In this document: positions 40,587 through 49,813 of the stretch, piece by piece
How the letters are laid out: each line of letters begins with the position of its first letter
Position numbering within the stretch: the first letter of the stretch is position 1
Source: RYN-230 sp963713815
Lineage (GTDB): Bacteria; Actinomycetota; Actinomycetes; Streptosporangiales; Streptosporangiaceae
Assembly (NCBI GenBank): GCA_963713815.1
Contig: CAVQNH010000045.1
Location: 124,001-188,000, forward strand
Reading direction: 5' to 3'
DNA length: 64,000 nt
Position numbers and translations under genes: made by a program
The notes under the pieces: model-generated
The model's database searches: none
What the model was told of the DNA's origin: nothing
The model's input: the letters and a program-made list of their open reading frames with translations, nothing else

Positions 40587-42001
40587 GTGTTCTCGTGGTC
40601 GGCCTGAGCCACAAGAGCGCCTCGCTCCCGGTCCTGGAGCGGGCGGTCGTCAGCGGCGACACGCTCAGCAAGCTCATCCGCGACGTGTCGCAGGCCCCGA
40701 ACGTGGGCGGCACGTTCGTGGTGTCCACCTGCAACCGGGTGGAGATCTACGCCGAGGTGGACAAGTTCCACGGCGGCGTGTCCTCCATCTGTGACCTGCT
40801 CGCCAGGCATTCCGGCATCCCGCTGGGCGAGCTGACCCCGAACCTGTACGTGCATTACGAGGACCGGGCGGTCCAGCACCTGCTCGCGGTGGCCTGCGGG
40901 CTGGAGTCCATGGTCGTCGGCGAGAGCCAGATCCTCGGCCAGGTCCGCCGCGCGCTGTCCGTGGCCCGTGAGCACGGCACGCTCAGCCGCGGCCTGGGTG
41001 AGCTGGGCACGCTCGCGCTGCGCACCGCCAAGCGGGCACACGCCGAGACCGGGATCGACCAGGCCGGCGCGAACCTGGTCAGCATCGGCATCGCGGTCGC
41101 GCGCACCCGGCTGGCCGCGGCGGAGGCCGGGCCCGCGGACCCGTCCCGGCCGCTGGCCGGGCTGCGGGTCCTGGTCGTCGGGGCCGGCTCGATGAGCTCG
41201 CTGGCCGCCACCACCGCGGCGCGGATGGGCGCGGAGCACATCGTGGTCGCCAACCGCACCCCTGACCGGGCCGCGCGGCTGGCCGCGGCGGTCGGCGGAA
41301 GCCCCGCCGACCTCAGCGACCTGACCGGGCCAGTGGGCCAGGCGGACCTGGTCATCTCCTGCACCGGCGCCGCGGGCGTGGTGATCGGCGCGGACCTGGT
41401 GGCCGGGGCGCTGGCGCGGCGCGGCCAGCCCGGCCGGCCGCTGGTCCTGCTGGACCTGGCCATGCCCCGCGACGTGGACCCGGCCGTGGCCGCCCTGCCC
41501 GGCGCGGACGTGATCGGCCTGGACGCGCTCGGGGACCGGCCCGCCGGGACCGGGGAAGCGCCGGAACTGGCCGCCCTGGCCACCCGGGACGCGGACGTCG
41601 AGGCGGTCCGGGTGATCGTCGCCCAGGAGTTCGCGGCCCGCGTGTCCGCCGTGCACGCGGCCCGGGTCGCGCCCACCGTGGTCGCCCTGCGGGCCAAGGC
41701 GGCCCAGGTCGTGGACGCCGAACTGGCCCGGCTGGCGGGCCGCCTGCCCGCCGACCACCGCACCCTCGCCGAGGTGGAACGGGCCATGCGGCGGGTCGTG
41801 GACAAGTTGCTGCACGCCCCGACGGTGCGGGTCAAGGAGCTGGCCGGATCCCCGGGCGGCGACGCCTACGAGGACGCGCTGCGGGTCCTGTTCGATCTCG
41901 ACCCCGCGGTCGTCGCCGCGGTCACCCAGGCCGACACCAGCGGGCCCGGCCCGGCACCGGTCCCCGATGCGCCAGGCATCAGGCAGGAGGACGCCACGTG
42001 A
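40583..42001 (+). CDS. hemA: Glutamyl-tRNA reductase
   Basis: A 472-residue enzyme for the first step of tetrapyrrole synthesis (glutamyl-tRNA to glutamate-1-semialdehyde). The catalytic Cys50 is in STCNRVE; GESQILGQVRRAL and LVVGAGSMSSLAATTA (NADPH site) follow. It is coupled to rex and hemC by four-base overlaps. Confidence 0.95.
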   Translation: MSVLVVGLSHKSASLPVLERAVVSGDTLSKLIRDVSQAPNVGGTFVVSTCNRVEIYAEVDKFHGGVSSICDLLARHSGIPLGELTPNLYVHYEDRAVQHLLAVACGLESMVVGESQILGQVRRALSVAREHGTLSRGLGELGTLALRTAKRAHAETGIDQAGANLVSIGIAVARTRLAAAEAGPADPSRPLAGLRVLVVGAGSMSSLAATTAARMGAEHIVVANRTPDRAARLAAAVGGSPADLSDLTGPVGQADLVISCTGAAGVVIGADLVAGALARRGQPGRPLVLLDLAMPRDVDPAVAALPGADVIGLDALGDRPAGTGEAPELAALATRDADVEAVRVIVAQEFAARVSAVHAARVAPTVVALRAKAAQVVDAELARLAGRLPADHRTLAEVERAMRRVVDKLLHAPTVRVKELAGSPGGDAYEDALRVLFDLDPAVVAAVTQADTSGPGPAPVPDAPGIRQEDAT

Positions 42002-42942
42002 GCAGGCCACCGCTGCGGCTCGGCACCCGCAAGAGCCCGATGGCCATGACCCAGTCGGGCCGGGTGGCCCGGCTTATCACCGAGCGCACCGGGGTCAGCG
42101 TGGAGCTGGTCGGCGTGACCACGTTCGGCGACGTGACCCGGGCCGAGCTGACCCAGATTGGCGGCACCGGCGTATTCGTCAGTGCGCTGCGCGAGAACCT
42201 GCGGGCCGGCCAGGTCGACCTGGCCGTGCATTCCCTCAAGGACCTGCCAGTCGCCCCCGCGCCCGGGCTGCTGCTGGCCGCGGTGCCGGTCCGCGAGGAC
42301 CCGCGCGACGCGCTGGCCGCCCGGGACGGCGCTAAGTTCGCCGACCTGCCGTCCGGCGCCACGGTCGGCACCGGGTCGCCGCGCCGGGCCGCGCAGCTGC
42401 GGCTGCTGCGCCCCGACGTCCGGCCGGTGCCCGTCCGCGGTAACGCGGGCACCCGGCTGGGCAAGGTCGAATCGGGCGAGCTGGACGCGGTGCTGCTGGC
42501 CAGCGCCGGGCTGGCCCGGATCGGCCGCCTGGACGCCGTGACCCAGATCTTCGAGCCGGAGGAAATGCTGCCCGCGCCAGGGCAGGGCGCGCTGGCCGTG
42601 GAATGCCGGGCCGGCGACACCGACCTGGCCGGGCTGCTGGCCCAGGTAGATGACCAGGCCAGCCGGGCCGCGGTCACCGCGGAACGGGCCGTGCTGGCCG
42701 GATTGGCGGCCGGCTGCAGCGCGCCGGTAGGTGCGTATGCTGCCGGAACGGAGATACTGCAGCTGAGAGCGGTCGTCGCGGCGCTTGACGGGGGGTCGGC
42801 GTTGCGAGCCAGCGCGACCGCCCCCGTGGCCGAGGCCGGACGCCTCGGCCGCGACGTCGCCGCTGAGTTGCTGCGCCAGGGCGCGGCAACGTACGTGGCC
42901 GTGTCTTCGGAATACATCAGCAACGGGGACGATGCATCGTGA
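41998..42942 (+). CDS. hemC: Hydroxymethylbilane synthase (porphobilinogen deaminase)
   Basis: A 314-residue enzyme joining four porphobilinogens. The N-terminus is LRLGTRKSPMAMTQSG; HSLKDLPV holds the catalytic Asp, and AGCSAPVGAYA carries the Cys that binds the dipyrromethane cofactor. It overlaps hemD by four bases. Confidence 0.95.
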   Translation: MSRPPLRLGTRKSPMAMTQSGRVARLITERTGVSVELVGVTTFGDVTRAELTQIGGTGVFVSALRENLRAGQVDLAVHSLKDLPVAPAPGLLLAAVPVREDPRDALAARDGAKFADLPSGATVGTGSPRRAAQLRLLRPDVRPVPVRGNAGTRLGKVESGELDAVLLASAGLARIGRLDAVTQIFEPEEMLPAPGQGALAVECRAGDTDLAGLLAQVDDQASRAAVTAERAVLAGLAAGCSAPVGAYAAGTEILQLRAVVAALDGGSALRASATAPVAEAGRLGRDVAAELLRQGAATYVAVSSEYISNGDDAS

Positions 42943-44585
42943 GTGTGACAACCACGTCGAAGAAGGACACGCCGGGGCGTTCCGAGCAGGACCCCGCGGC
43001 GCAGAAGCGTGCGGCCCAGCCGGGCCTGGCGGCGTTCGTGGGCACCGGGCCCGGCAGCCCCGAGCTGCTCACGGTGCGTGCCGCGGGGCTGCTTGGCCGG
43101 GCTGACCTGATGTTCGCCAGCGCCGAGGTCACCGACCGGGTCAGGCACCTGCTGCCGGCCACGGCGGACCTCCGCGACCTGGCTGAGCTGGACGCCGACC
43201 CGCGGGTGCTGGTCAAGGCGGTCAAGGCCGGCCAGCTGGCGGTGGTCGCCTACGACGGCGACCCGCTGCTGTTCGGCTCGGCCGCCGCGGCCGCCGCGGC
43301 GTGCGCCAAGGCCCGGATCCGGTTCGAGATCGCGCCGGGCATGCCCGCGGCGACCGCGGTGCCCGCTTACGCGGGCATCCCGCTGACCTCCGAGGCGGGC
43401 GGGGATGTCCGGATCCTGCACGCCGCCGAGGTCAGCCGCCTGTCGGCCGAGACCCAGCCGTCCCGCAGCCTGGTCATCCTGGGAGTGGAAGCCGGGCCGG
43501 CCGACCTGGCCAAGATGCTGATGGCCGCCGGATGGCCGGAGCGCACCCCGTTCACCATCACCTGGAACGGGACCACCACCGAGCAGCTGACCATCCGCTG
43601 CGCGCTGGGCTCGGTGACCGCCGACCTCAAGGCGGCCGGGGTCAGCCTGCTCACCGAGACCGGGCCCGCGGTCGGCGTGGTGGGCGAGGCCGCCGGGGCG
43701 CAGCAGGACCTGTCCTGGTACGAGAGCAAGCCGCTGTTCGGCTGGCGGGTCCTGGTGCCGCGGACCAAGGACCAGGCCGGATCGGTCTCGGAGCGGCTGC
43801 GCGCCTACGGCGCGGTGCCGGAGGAGGTGCCGACCATCGCGGTCGAGCCGCCCCGCACCCCGCAGCAGATGGAGCGGGCGGTCAAGGGCCTGGTCACCGG
43901 CCGGTACCAGTGGGTCGCCTTCACCTCGGTCAACGCGGTCCGCGCGGTCCGCGAGAAGCTCGAGGAATACGGCCTGGACGCGCGGGCCTTCGCCGGCGTG
44001 AAGGTCGCCGCGGTCGGCGAGCAGACCGCCCGGGCGCTGCTGGACTTCGGTATCAAGCCGGACCTGGTGCCCGACGGTGAGCAGTCCGGCGAAGGTCTGG
44101 CCGCCGCCTGGCAGCCCTACGACAGCCTGTCTGACCCGATCAACCGGGTGCTGCTGCCCCGGGCCGACATCGCCACCGAGACGCTGGTCGCCCGGCTGAA
44201 CGAGCTGGGCTGGGAGACCGAGGACGTCACCGCGTACCGGACCGTGCGCGCGGCGCCGCCGCCCGCCCCGATCCGTGAGGCGATCAAGGGCGGCGGGTTC
44301 GACGCGGTGCTGTTCACGTCGTCCTCGACGGTGCGGAACCTGATCGGCATCGCCGGCAAGCCGCACGCGGTGACGGTGATCGCGGTGATCGGGCCGCAGA
44401 CCGCCAAGACCGCCGCGGAGTTCGGCCTCCGGGTGGACGTCAAGGCGCCCAAGCCTTCCGCCACCGGCCTGGTCAACGCGCTGGCCGAGTACGCGGCCGG
44501 GGTCCGGGACGCCGCCATCACGGCCGGGGAACCGGTGCGCAAGCCCAGTGAGCGGCGCCGGGGCGCCCGGCGCCGGCTCCGGTGA
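42939..44585 (+). CDS. hemD: Uroporphyrinogen-III synthase with degenerate methyltransferase domain
   Basis: A 548-residue two-domain protein. The N-terminal half (about 25-255) has the tetrapyrrole-methylase fold (FVGTGPGSPELLTVRAAGLL, then YAGIPLTSEAG). The usual KGGDPFIFGR block is changed to AYDGDPLLFG, so SUMT activity is uncertain. The C-terminal half (about 265-515) is uroporphyrinogen-III synthase (GWRVLVPRTKDQAGSVSERL, AFTSVNAVRAV, VLFTSSSTVRNL). This fused form is usual in actinomycetes. Confidence 0.92.
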   Translation: MSVTTTSKKDTPGRSEQDPAAQKRAAQPGLAAFVGTGPGSPELLTVRAAGLLGRADLMFASAEVTDRVRHLLPATADLRDLAELDADPRVLVKAVKAGQLAVVAYDGDPLLFGSAAAAAAACAKARIRFEIAPGMPAATAVPAYAGIPLTSEAGGDVRILHAAEVSRLSAETQPSRSLVILGVEAGPADLAKMLMAAGWPERTPFTITWNGTTTEQLTIRCALGSVTADLKAAGVSLLTETGPAVGVVGEAAGAQQDLSWYESKPLFGWRVLVPRTKDQAGSVSERLRAYGAVPEEVPTIAVEPPRTPQQMERAVKGLVTGRYQWVAFTSVNAVRAVREKLEEYGLDARAFAGVKVAAVGEQTARALLDFGIKPDLVPDGEQSGEGLAAAWQPYDSLSDPINRVLLPRADIATETLVARLNELGWETEDVTAYRTVRAAPPPAPIREAIKGGGFDAVLFTSSSTVRNLIGIAGKPHAVTVIAVIGPQTAKTAAEFGLRVDVKAPKPSATGLVNALAEYAAGVRDAAITAGEPVRKPSERRRGARRRLR

Positions 44586-44589
44586 TCGC

Positions 44590-45573
44590 GTGAGCACCCC
44601 GGAGTTCCCCGCCGCCCGGCCGCGGAGGCTGCGCCGGACGGCTGCGCTGCGCCGGCTGGTCGCGCAGACCAGCGTCCAGCCATCGGACCTGCTGCTGCCG
44701 ATGTTCGTCAAGGAGGGGATCAGCGAGCCGCAGCCGGTGGTCTCCATGCCGGGCGTGGTCCAGCACACCCGGGACAGCCTGCGCAAGGCGGCGGCTGAGG
44801 CCGTGGCGGCCGGGGTGGGCGGGCTGGTCCTGTTCGGGGTGCCGGCGGTGAAGGACGCCCGGGGGTCGGCCGCGGACGACCCGGACGGGATCCTCGCCCT
44901 CGCCCTCCGCGACCTGGCCGCCGAGGTGGGCGACGCCACCGTGCTCATGGCGGACCTGTGCCTGGACGAGTACACCGATCACGGCCACTGCGGGGTGCTG
45001 ACCGGCTCCGGCGAGGTGGACAACGACGCGACGCTGGAACGCTACGGGTCCATCGCGGTCGCCCAGGCGGCGGCGGGCGTTCACGTGGTCGCGCCCAGCG
45101 GGATGATGGACGGCCAGGTCGGCGCGATCCGCGCGGCCCTCGACGCCGGCGGGTACCCGGACGTGGCCATCTGCGCGTACTCGGCGAAGTTCGCCTCGGC
45201 CTTCTACGGGCCGTTCCGGGACGCCGCCGAATGCGCCCCCCAGTTCGGTGACCGGGCCTCCTACCAGCAGGACCCGCGGTCCGCCGACGCGCTCCGCGAG
45301 GTGGCCCTGGACCTGGCTGAGGGCGCCGACATCGTCATGGTCAAGCCCGCACTGGCCTACCTGGACGTCATTGCCCAGGTGGCGGCGGTGTCCCCGGTGC
45401 CGGTGGCCGCCTACCAGGTCAGCGGCGAGTACTCGATGGTGGAGGCGGCCGCCGCGCACGGCTGGCTGGACCGGGACCGGGTCATCGACGAGACGGTGAC
45501 CGCGATCCGCCGCGCCGGGGCGAGCATCATCCTGACCTACTGGGCGGCCGAGCTGGCCCGGCGGCTGGCCTGA
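44590..45573 (+). CDS. hemB: Delta-aminolevulinic acid dehydratase (porphobilinogen synthase)
   Basis: A 327-residue TIM-barrel enzyme condensing two aminolevulinates. The active-site lysines are in AYSAKFASAFYGPFRDA and MVKPALAYLD. The metal segment reads DLCLDEYTDHGHCG, a mixed Cys/Asp type. The GTG start lies two bases after the hemD stop. Confidence 0.95.
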   Translation: MSTPEFPAARPRRLRRTAALRRLVAQTSVQPSDLLLPMFVKEGISEPQPVVSMPGVVQHTRDSLRKAAAEAVAAGVGGLVLFGVPAVKDARGSAADDPDGILALALRDLAAEVGDATVLMADLCLDEYTDHGHCGVLTGSGEVDNDATLERYGSIAVAQAAAGVHVVAPSGMMDGQVGAIRAALDAGGYPDVAICAYSAKFASAFYGPFRDAAECAPQFGDRASYQQDPRSADALREVALDLAEGADIVMVKPALAYLDVIAQVAAVSPVPVAAYQVSGEYSMVEAAAAHGWLDRDRVIDETVTAIRRAGASIILTYWAAELARRLA

Positions 45574-45677
45574 GCATGCCCGTTCGGCAACATGTCGGTA
45601 TCTGCGGGCCGGTAGCCTGCGCGGAGCGCACCGGACCCGTCATTATCAGTAAGGAGAGCAACCCCGGCTCAGTGTGG

Positions 45678-45767
45678 AGCCTCCGCTCAATCTGGAGCCC
45701 CGTGGAGTTGGAGCCCCGTGGAGTTGGGAGCACTGAGGAGTTGGAGCCCGTGGAGTTGGAGCACTGA
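45678..45767 (+). repeat. Degenerate ggag-rich repeats before the Prim-Pol gene
   Basis: Several imperfect copies of a ggagttggagcccc(gt) unit fill the last ~90 bases of the 195-base hemB to Prim-Pol gap. They repeatedly create GGAG, and the last one sits at Shine-Dalgarno distance from the ATG at 45768. Confidence 0.75.
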
Positions 45768-46433
45768 ATGGTCGCACCGGTACTGCGCCGGAGCCGGCGC
45801 AGGGCAAGCGGGCGGATGGCCGCCGCGGCCGTTTCGTACGCGGCCATGGGCTGGCCGGTGGTCCTCGGTGCGTACCCGCGCGGCAACGCCCGGAGCGCGG
45901 GCCGGGCCTGCTCGTGTGACCGGGTCGGCTGCCCGGCCCCGGCCGCGCATCCCCTCTCGCCGGCCTGGCAGATCCAGGCCACCAGCGACCCCGGGAAGGC
46001 CCGGCAGCGGTGGGCGCACCACCCCGAGGCGAACGTCATCCTGCCCACGGGCCGCGTGTTCGACGTGCTGGACGTGCCGGCCGCCGCGGGCCTGGCCGCG
46101 CTGGAGATGATGCATGACGCCGGGGTGGCCACGGGACCGGTGGCCACCGGCAGCGGGCGGACCCTGTTTTTCGTGGCGACCCGCGGCGCTCCCGACAACG
46201 AGGACGAGTGGTGGTCTTCCCAGCTGGACTGCGCGCCCGAGGACGTGGGCGAGGTGGTCAGCCTGCGCTGGCACTGCCGGAACAGCTACGTGCTGGCCCC
46301 GCCGTCCCGGGACGGCGCCGGGCCAGCCGGGCGCTGGCTCCAGGCCCCGGCCGAGCAGGGCGGCCGTCCCCTGCCCGATGCGGTGCGGCTGCTTGAGGTG
46401 CTGGCCGACGCGTGCGACGAGGAGATCAGGTGA
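45768..46433 (+). CDS. Bifunctional DNA primase/polymerase (Prim-Pol) domain protein
   Basis: A 221-residue single-domain protein. MGWPVVLGAYPRGNARSAGR, the Cys-rich CSCDRVGCPAPAAHP and the acidic FDVLDVPA segment match the Prim-Pol-like proteins found beside actinobacterial hem genes. No helicase domain is present. Whether it primes DNA is unknown, since the catalytic DxE-type acidic pair is only partly evident (FDVLDV). It is coupled to hemL. Confidence 0.75.
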   Translation: MVAPVLRRSRRRASGRMAAAAVSYAAMGWPVVLGAYPRGNARSAGRACSCDRVGCPAPAAHPLSPAWQIQATSDPGKARQRWAHHPEANVILPTGRVFDVLDVPAAAGLAALEMMHDAGVATGPVATGSGRTLFFVATRGAPDNEDEWWSSQLDCAPEDVGEVVSLRWHCRNSYVLAPPSRDGAGPAGRWLQAPAEQGGRPLPDAVRLLEVLADACDEEIR

Positions 46434-47728
46434 GTGGTTCCGGCCGGTCCGCCGAGTTGTTCAGCCGGGCCAGCGCGGTCATCCCCGGCGGGGTGAACTC
46501 GCCGGTCCGGGCGTTCGGGACCGTCGGCGGGGTACCGGTCTTCATGGACTCCGGCCGCGGCCCCTATCTCACCGACGCGGACGGCCGGACCTACGTGGAC
46601 CTGGTCTGCTCCTGGGGCCCGATGATCCTCGGGCACGCCTACCCCGCGGTGACCGAGGCGGTCACCACGGCAGCGGCCAAGGGCACCTCGTTCGGCACCG
46701 CGACCGCGGGTGAGGTGGCGCTGGCCGAGGAGATCGTGGCCCGCACGCCGGTGGAAAAGGTCCGCCTGGTCAACTCGGGCACCGAGGCCACCATGACCGC
46801 GGTCCGGCTGGCCCGGGCCTTCACCGGGCGCCGCGTCGTGGTGAAGTTCGCCGGCTGCTACCACGGGCACGTGGACGCGCTGCTCGCCTCGGCGGGCTCC
46901 GGGGTGGCGACGTTCGCGCTGCCCGACTCGCCCGGCGTGACCGGCGCGGCCGCCGCCGACACGCTGGTGCTGCCGTACAACGACGCGCTCGCGGTCCGGC
47001 AGGCGTTCGTCGACCACGGGCCCCGGATCGCCTGCGTGATCACCGAGGCCTGCCCGGCCAACATGGGCGTCGTGCCGCCGGTTGGCGGCTTCAACGGGAT
47101 GCTGGCCGGGCTCTGCCGGGAAAACGGCGCGCTGCTGATCATGGACGAGGTGCTCACCGGATTCCGGATCACCGCCTCCGGCTGGTTCGGCCTGGAAGGC
47201 GTGGCCGGCGACCTGACCACGTTCGGCAAGGTGATGGGCGGCGGGCTGCCCGCCGCCGGGTTCGGCGGCCGGGCCGAGATCATGGACCGGCTGGCCCCGA
47301 CCGGCCCGGTCTACCAGGCGGGCACCCTGTCCGGTAATCCGCTGGCCACCGCGGCCGGGCTGGCCACCCTGCGCGGCTGCACACCCGAGGTGTACGCCCG
47401 GGTGGACGAGGTCTCCGCCGCCGTCGCCAAGCTGGCCAGTGACACGCTGTCGGCCGCGGGCGTGCCGTTCCGGCTGCAGCAGGCAGGCAGCCTGTTCTCC
47501 GTGTTCCTGGGCACCGAGCAGCCGGTCCGCGATTTCACCGAGGCGCGCAGCCAGTCCGTGCCGGCCTACGCCGCGTTCTTCCACGCGATGCTGGAAGGCG
47601 GCGTCTACCTGCCGCCGTCCCCGTTCGAGGCGTGGTTCGTGTCCGCGGCGCACGACGACGAGGCCGTGGAGCGGATCGCCGCCGCCCTCCCCGCCGCCGC
47701 CCGCGCGGCCGCCGTAGCCCTGGGCTAG
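46430..47728 (+). CDS. hemL: Glutamate-1-semialdehyde 2,1-aminomutase
   Basis: A 432-residue class III aminotransferase making 5-aminolevulinate, the product used by HemB. Landmarks are PGGVNSPVRAFGTVGG, VRLVNSGTEATMTAVRLAR, IMDEVLTGFR and TTFGKVMGGGLPAAGFGG with the PLP lysine. The GTG start overlaps the Prim-Pol stop. Confidence 0.95.
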   Translation: MSGSGRSAELFSRASAVIPGGVNSPVRAFGTVGGVPVFMDSGRGPYLTDADGRTYVDLVCSWGPMILGHAYPAVTEAVTTAAAKGTSFGTATAGEVALAEEIVARTPVEKVRLVNSGTEATMTAVRLARAFTGRRVVVKFAGCYHGHVDALLASAGSGVATFALPDSPGVTGAAAADTLVLPYNDALAVRQAFVDHGPRIACVITEACPANMGVVPPVGGFNGMLAGLCRENGALLIMDEVLTGFRITASGWFGLEGVAGDLTTFGKVMGGGLPAAGFGGRAEIMDRLAPTGPVYQAGTLSGNPLATAAGLATLRGCTPEVYARVDEVSAAVAKLASDTLSAAGVPFRLQQAGSLFSVFLGTEQPVRDFTEARSQSVPAYAAFFHAMLEGGVYLPPSPFEAWFVSAAHDDEAVERIAAALPAAARAAAVALG

Positions 47729-47736
47729 CCGGGCCG

Positions 47737-48573
47737 TCAGCCGACGGCGATGCAGATGATGCCGGCCGAGATGGCGGCCGCGGCGGCGAGGCGGCGGGCC
47801 AGGCTGCCCTCGCCGAGCAGCCGGCGCCCGAGCACCACGCCGGCCAGCACGCTCACCTCGCGGGCCGGGGCGACCGCGCTGACCGCCGTGAAGCTCATCG
47901 CGATCAGCACCAGGATGTAGGCCAGCGGCGAGAGCACCGCGGCGCCCGTCACCTGGCGGCGGTACCGGCGCCAGACCCGGGTGGTGCGGTCCCGCTGGCG
48001 CAGCGCGGAGGGGGCGAGGACCAGGGCCATCACCGGGAGCGAGGCGTAGCCCTGGAGGAGCGGCGGCACATCGAGGGTGCTCACCGCGTACTTGTCCCAG
48101 AGCGTGTACGACGCGATGAACGTGCCGGTCACCAGCGCGAAGATGACCGCACGGGAAGCCGGGGCGGCCCGCGTGGCCGGGGTGGCCTGCGTGGCCGGGG
48201 TGGCCTGCGTGGCCGGGGTGGCCGGGGCGGTCTGCGTGGCCGGGGGAGAGCCAGCCCGCCGCCCCGGGACGCCCAGTACCAGCACGCCCAGCACGACCAG
48301 GACGATCCCGGTGATGCCGGCCGTACCGGGCCGCTCACCGAGCAGGGTGATCCCCGCCAGCGCGGCCAGCAGCGCACCGCTGCCCCGGCCCAGCGGGTAG
48401 ACCAGGGACAGATCCCCGAGCCGGTACCCGGACTGGAGAAACAGGAAGTAGCCGACCTGGAGCAGTCCGGTGCCGGTCATGAACACCCAGTCCAGCGGGG
48501 TGAGCCGGGGCGGGCTGAGCAGCACGCTCGCCGCCACCACCGGGGCGTACAGCACCGTGGCGGACAGGGACAT
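47737..48573 (-). CDS. EamA/DMT-superfamily transporter (N-terminus incomplete as read)
   Basis: A membrane protein with about nine helices from the ATG at 48573. The two EamA repeats are split by a Pro/Ala/Thr-rich loop made of 18-bp repeats (about 48170-48240). Coding continues upstream in the same frame to about 48695 (ALALILVAAVAHATWNLFSK, then FVWLMSLSATVLY), the missing first helix. No ATG or GTG occurs there before a stop, so either a CTG start or a frameshift is implied. The substrate is unknown. Confidence 0.75.
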   Translation of the reverse strand: MSLSATVLYAPVVAASVLLSPPRLTPLDWVFMTGTGLLQVGYFLFLQSGYRLGDLSLVYPLGRGSGALLAALAGITLLGERPGTAGITGIVLVVLGVLVLGVPGRRAGSPPATQTAPATPATQATPATQATPATRAAPASRAVIFALVTGTFIASYTLWDKYAVSTLDVPPLLQGYASLPVMALVLAPSALRQRDRTTRVWRRYRRQVTGAAVLSPLAYILVLIAMSFTAVSAVAPAREVSVLAGVVLGRRLLGEGSLARRLAAAAAISAGIICIAVG

Positions 48574-48901
48574 CAGCCAGACGAACGAGGACGCGCCCGC
48601 CGCCGAGGCCTGCTTGCTGAACAGATTCCAGGTGGCGTGGGCGACGGCGGCGACGAGGATCAGGGCGAGAGCGGTGGCGCTGACGGGGCGGCTCCAGGTC
48701 CGGGCCCCGGGAACCGGCTGACGGTGCCCCGGGGCATGGCGAACTGAGAGCCCTCGAGGTTTCTATCCCGTCAGGTGTGGGCGCGGAAGGCGCCTGGCGC
48801 CGCTCGGTCCAGCCCGCCCCGCCCTGATTGTGTGACCCGGTGGTGCCCACCGGGAGCGGACGGGGCGCGGAACCCTAGGCGCAACCACAAGCTGGCGCTA
48901 G

Positions 48902-48951
48902 TTTACCCGGTGTTCACCTGTCCCGCTTTACCCGGTGTTCACCGGTCCCGC
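48902..48951. repeat. 25-bp tandem duplication
   Basis: Two copies of a 25-bp unit beginning tttacccggtgttcacc differ at one base. They lie about 70 bases before the phosphatase gene; each holds the palindrome GGTGTTCACC. Confidence 0.88.
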
Positions 48952-49017
48952 CTGACGTGGCCACGCGCCCGTCCCGGGCCGGGATCAGCGCAGATGTCCC
49001 GGTAGGCTGGGCCGGCC

Positions 49018-49701
49018 ATGACTGACACGAGCGGGGCGAATGCGGGAGACGGCGGAGCATCCTCCGGGCCGTCCGAAAGTACGGTGGTGCACCTGCTGCG
49101 CCACGGTGAGGTCTACAACCCGGGCGGGATCCTCTACGGCCGCCTGCCCGGCTTCCACCTCTCCGAAGACGGGCGCCTGATGGCCAAGGCCGCGACCGGG
49201 TTCCTGGCCGGCCGGGACGTGGTGCTGCTGCGCTCCTCGCCGCTGGACCGGGCCCGGGAGACCGCGGCCCCGGTGGCCGCGCAGTTCGGCCTGGAGCCAG
49301 AGATCGACGAGCGGCTGATCGAGCCGACCAACGTCTACGAGGGGACCACGTTCGGCGTCGGCTCCGGCGTCCTGCGCCACCCCGCGGACTGGCGGTACCT
49401 CTACAACCCGTTCCGGCCGTCCTGGGGTGAGCCGTATAAGTCCATCGCCGCCCGGATGCTCGCCGCCATGGCGGACGCCGCCCGGGCCGCACGCGGCCAC
49501 GAGGTGGTCTGCGTCAGCCACCAGCTGCCGATCTATACCGCCCGCCGGGCGGTCGAGGGGCAGCACCTGTGGCACGATCCCCGACGCCGGCAGTGCGCGC
49601 TGGCCAGCGTGACCAGCTTCCGCTACCTGGGGGACACGATTGCCAGCGTCAGCTACGCCGAGCCGGCCGGCTCGGGGCCGCCGCAGACGTCCGGAGCGTG
49701 A
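49018..49701 (+). CDS. Histidine phosphatase family protein
   Basis: A 227-residue protein with the catalytic LRHGEV motif, SSPLDRARETAAPV, the acid EPTNVYEG and the second His in VVCVSHQLPIY. It belongs to the phosphoglycerate-mutase-like group regularly found first in actinobacterial cytochrome c biogenesis clusters. The substrate is unknown. Confidence 0.9.
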   Translation: MTDTSGANAGDGGASSGPSESTVVHLLRHGEVYNPGGILYGRLPGFHLSEDGRLMAKAATGFLAGRDVVLLRSSPLDRARETAAPVAAQFGLEPEIDERLIEPTNVYEGTTFGVGSGVLRHPADWRYLYNPFRPSWGEPYKSIAARMLAAMADAARAARGHEVVCVSHQLPIYTARRAVEGQHLWHDPRRRQCALASVTSFRYLGDTIASVSYAEPAGSGPPQTSGA

Positions 49702-49813
49702 GCTGCCGGCCCTCCCGGCCTCGCGTGCTCCCAGGCCGGCCCGCCGTGACCCGGCTCAGGCCGGTCAGGCACAATGGGGCCTGGTACTACTGCCTGTAGG
49801 AGAATCTGCTCCC

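Noticed and set aside
41979..44975. 998-codon minus-strand open frame opposite hemC-hemD-hemB
   Set aside because: Antisense shadow of well-conserved heme genes.
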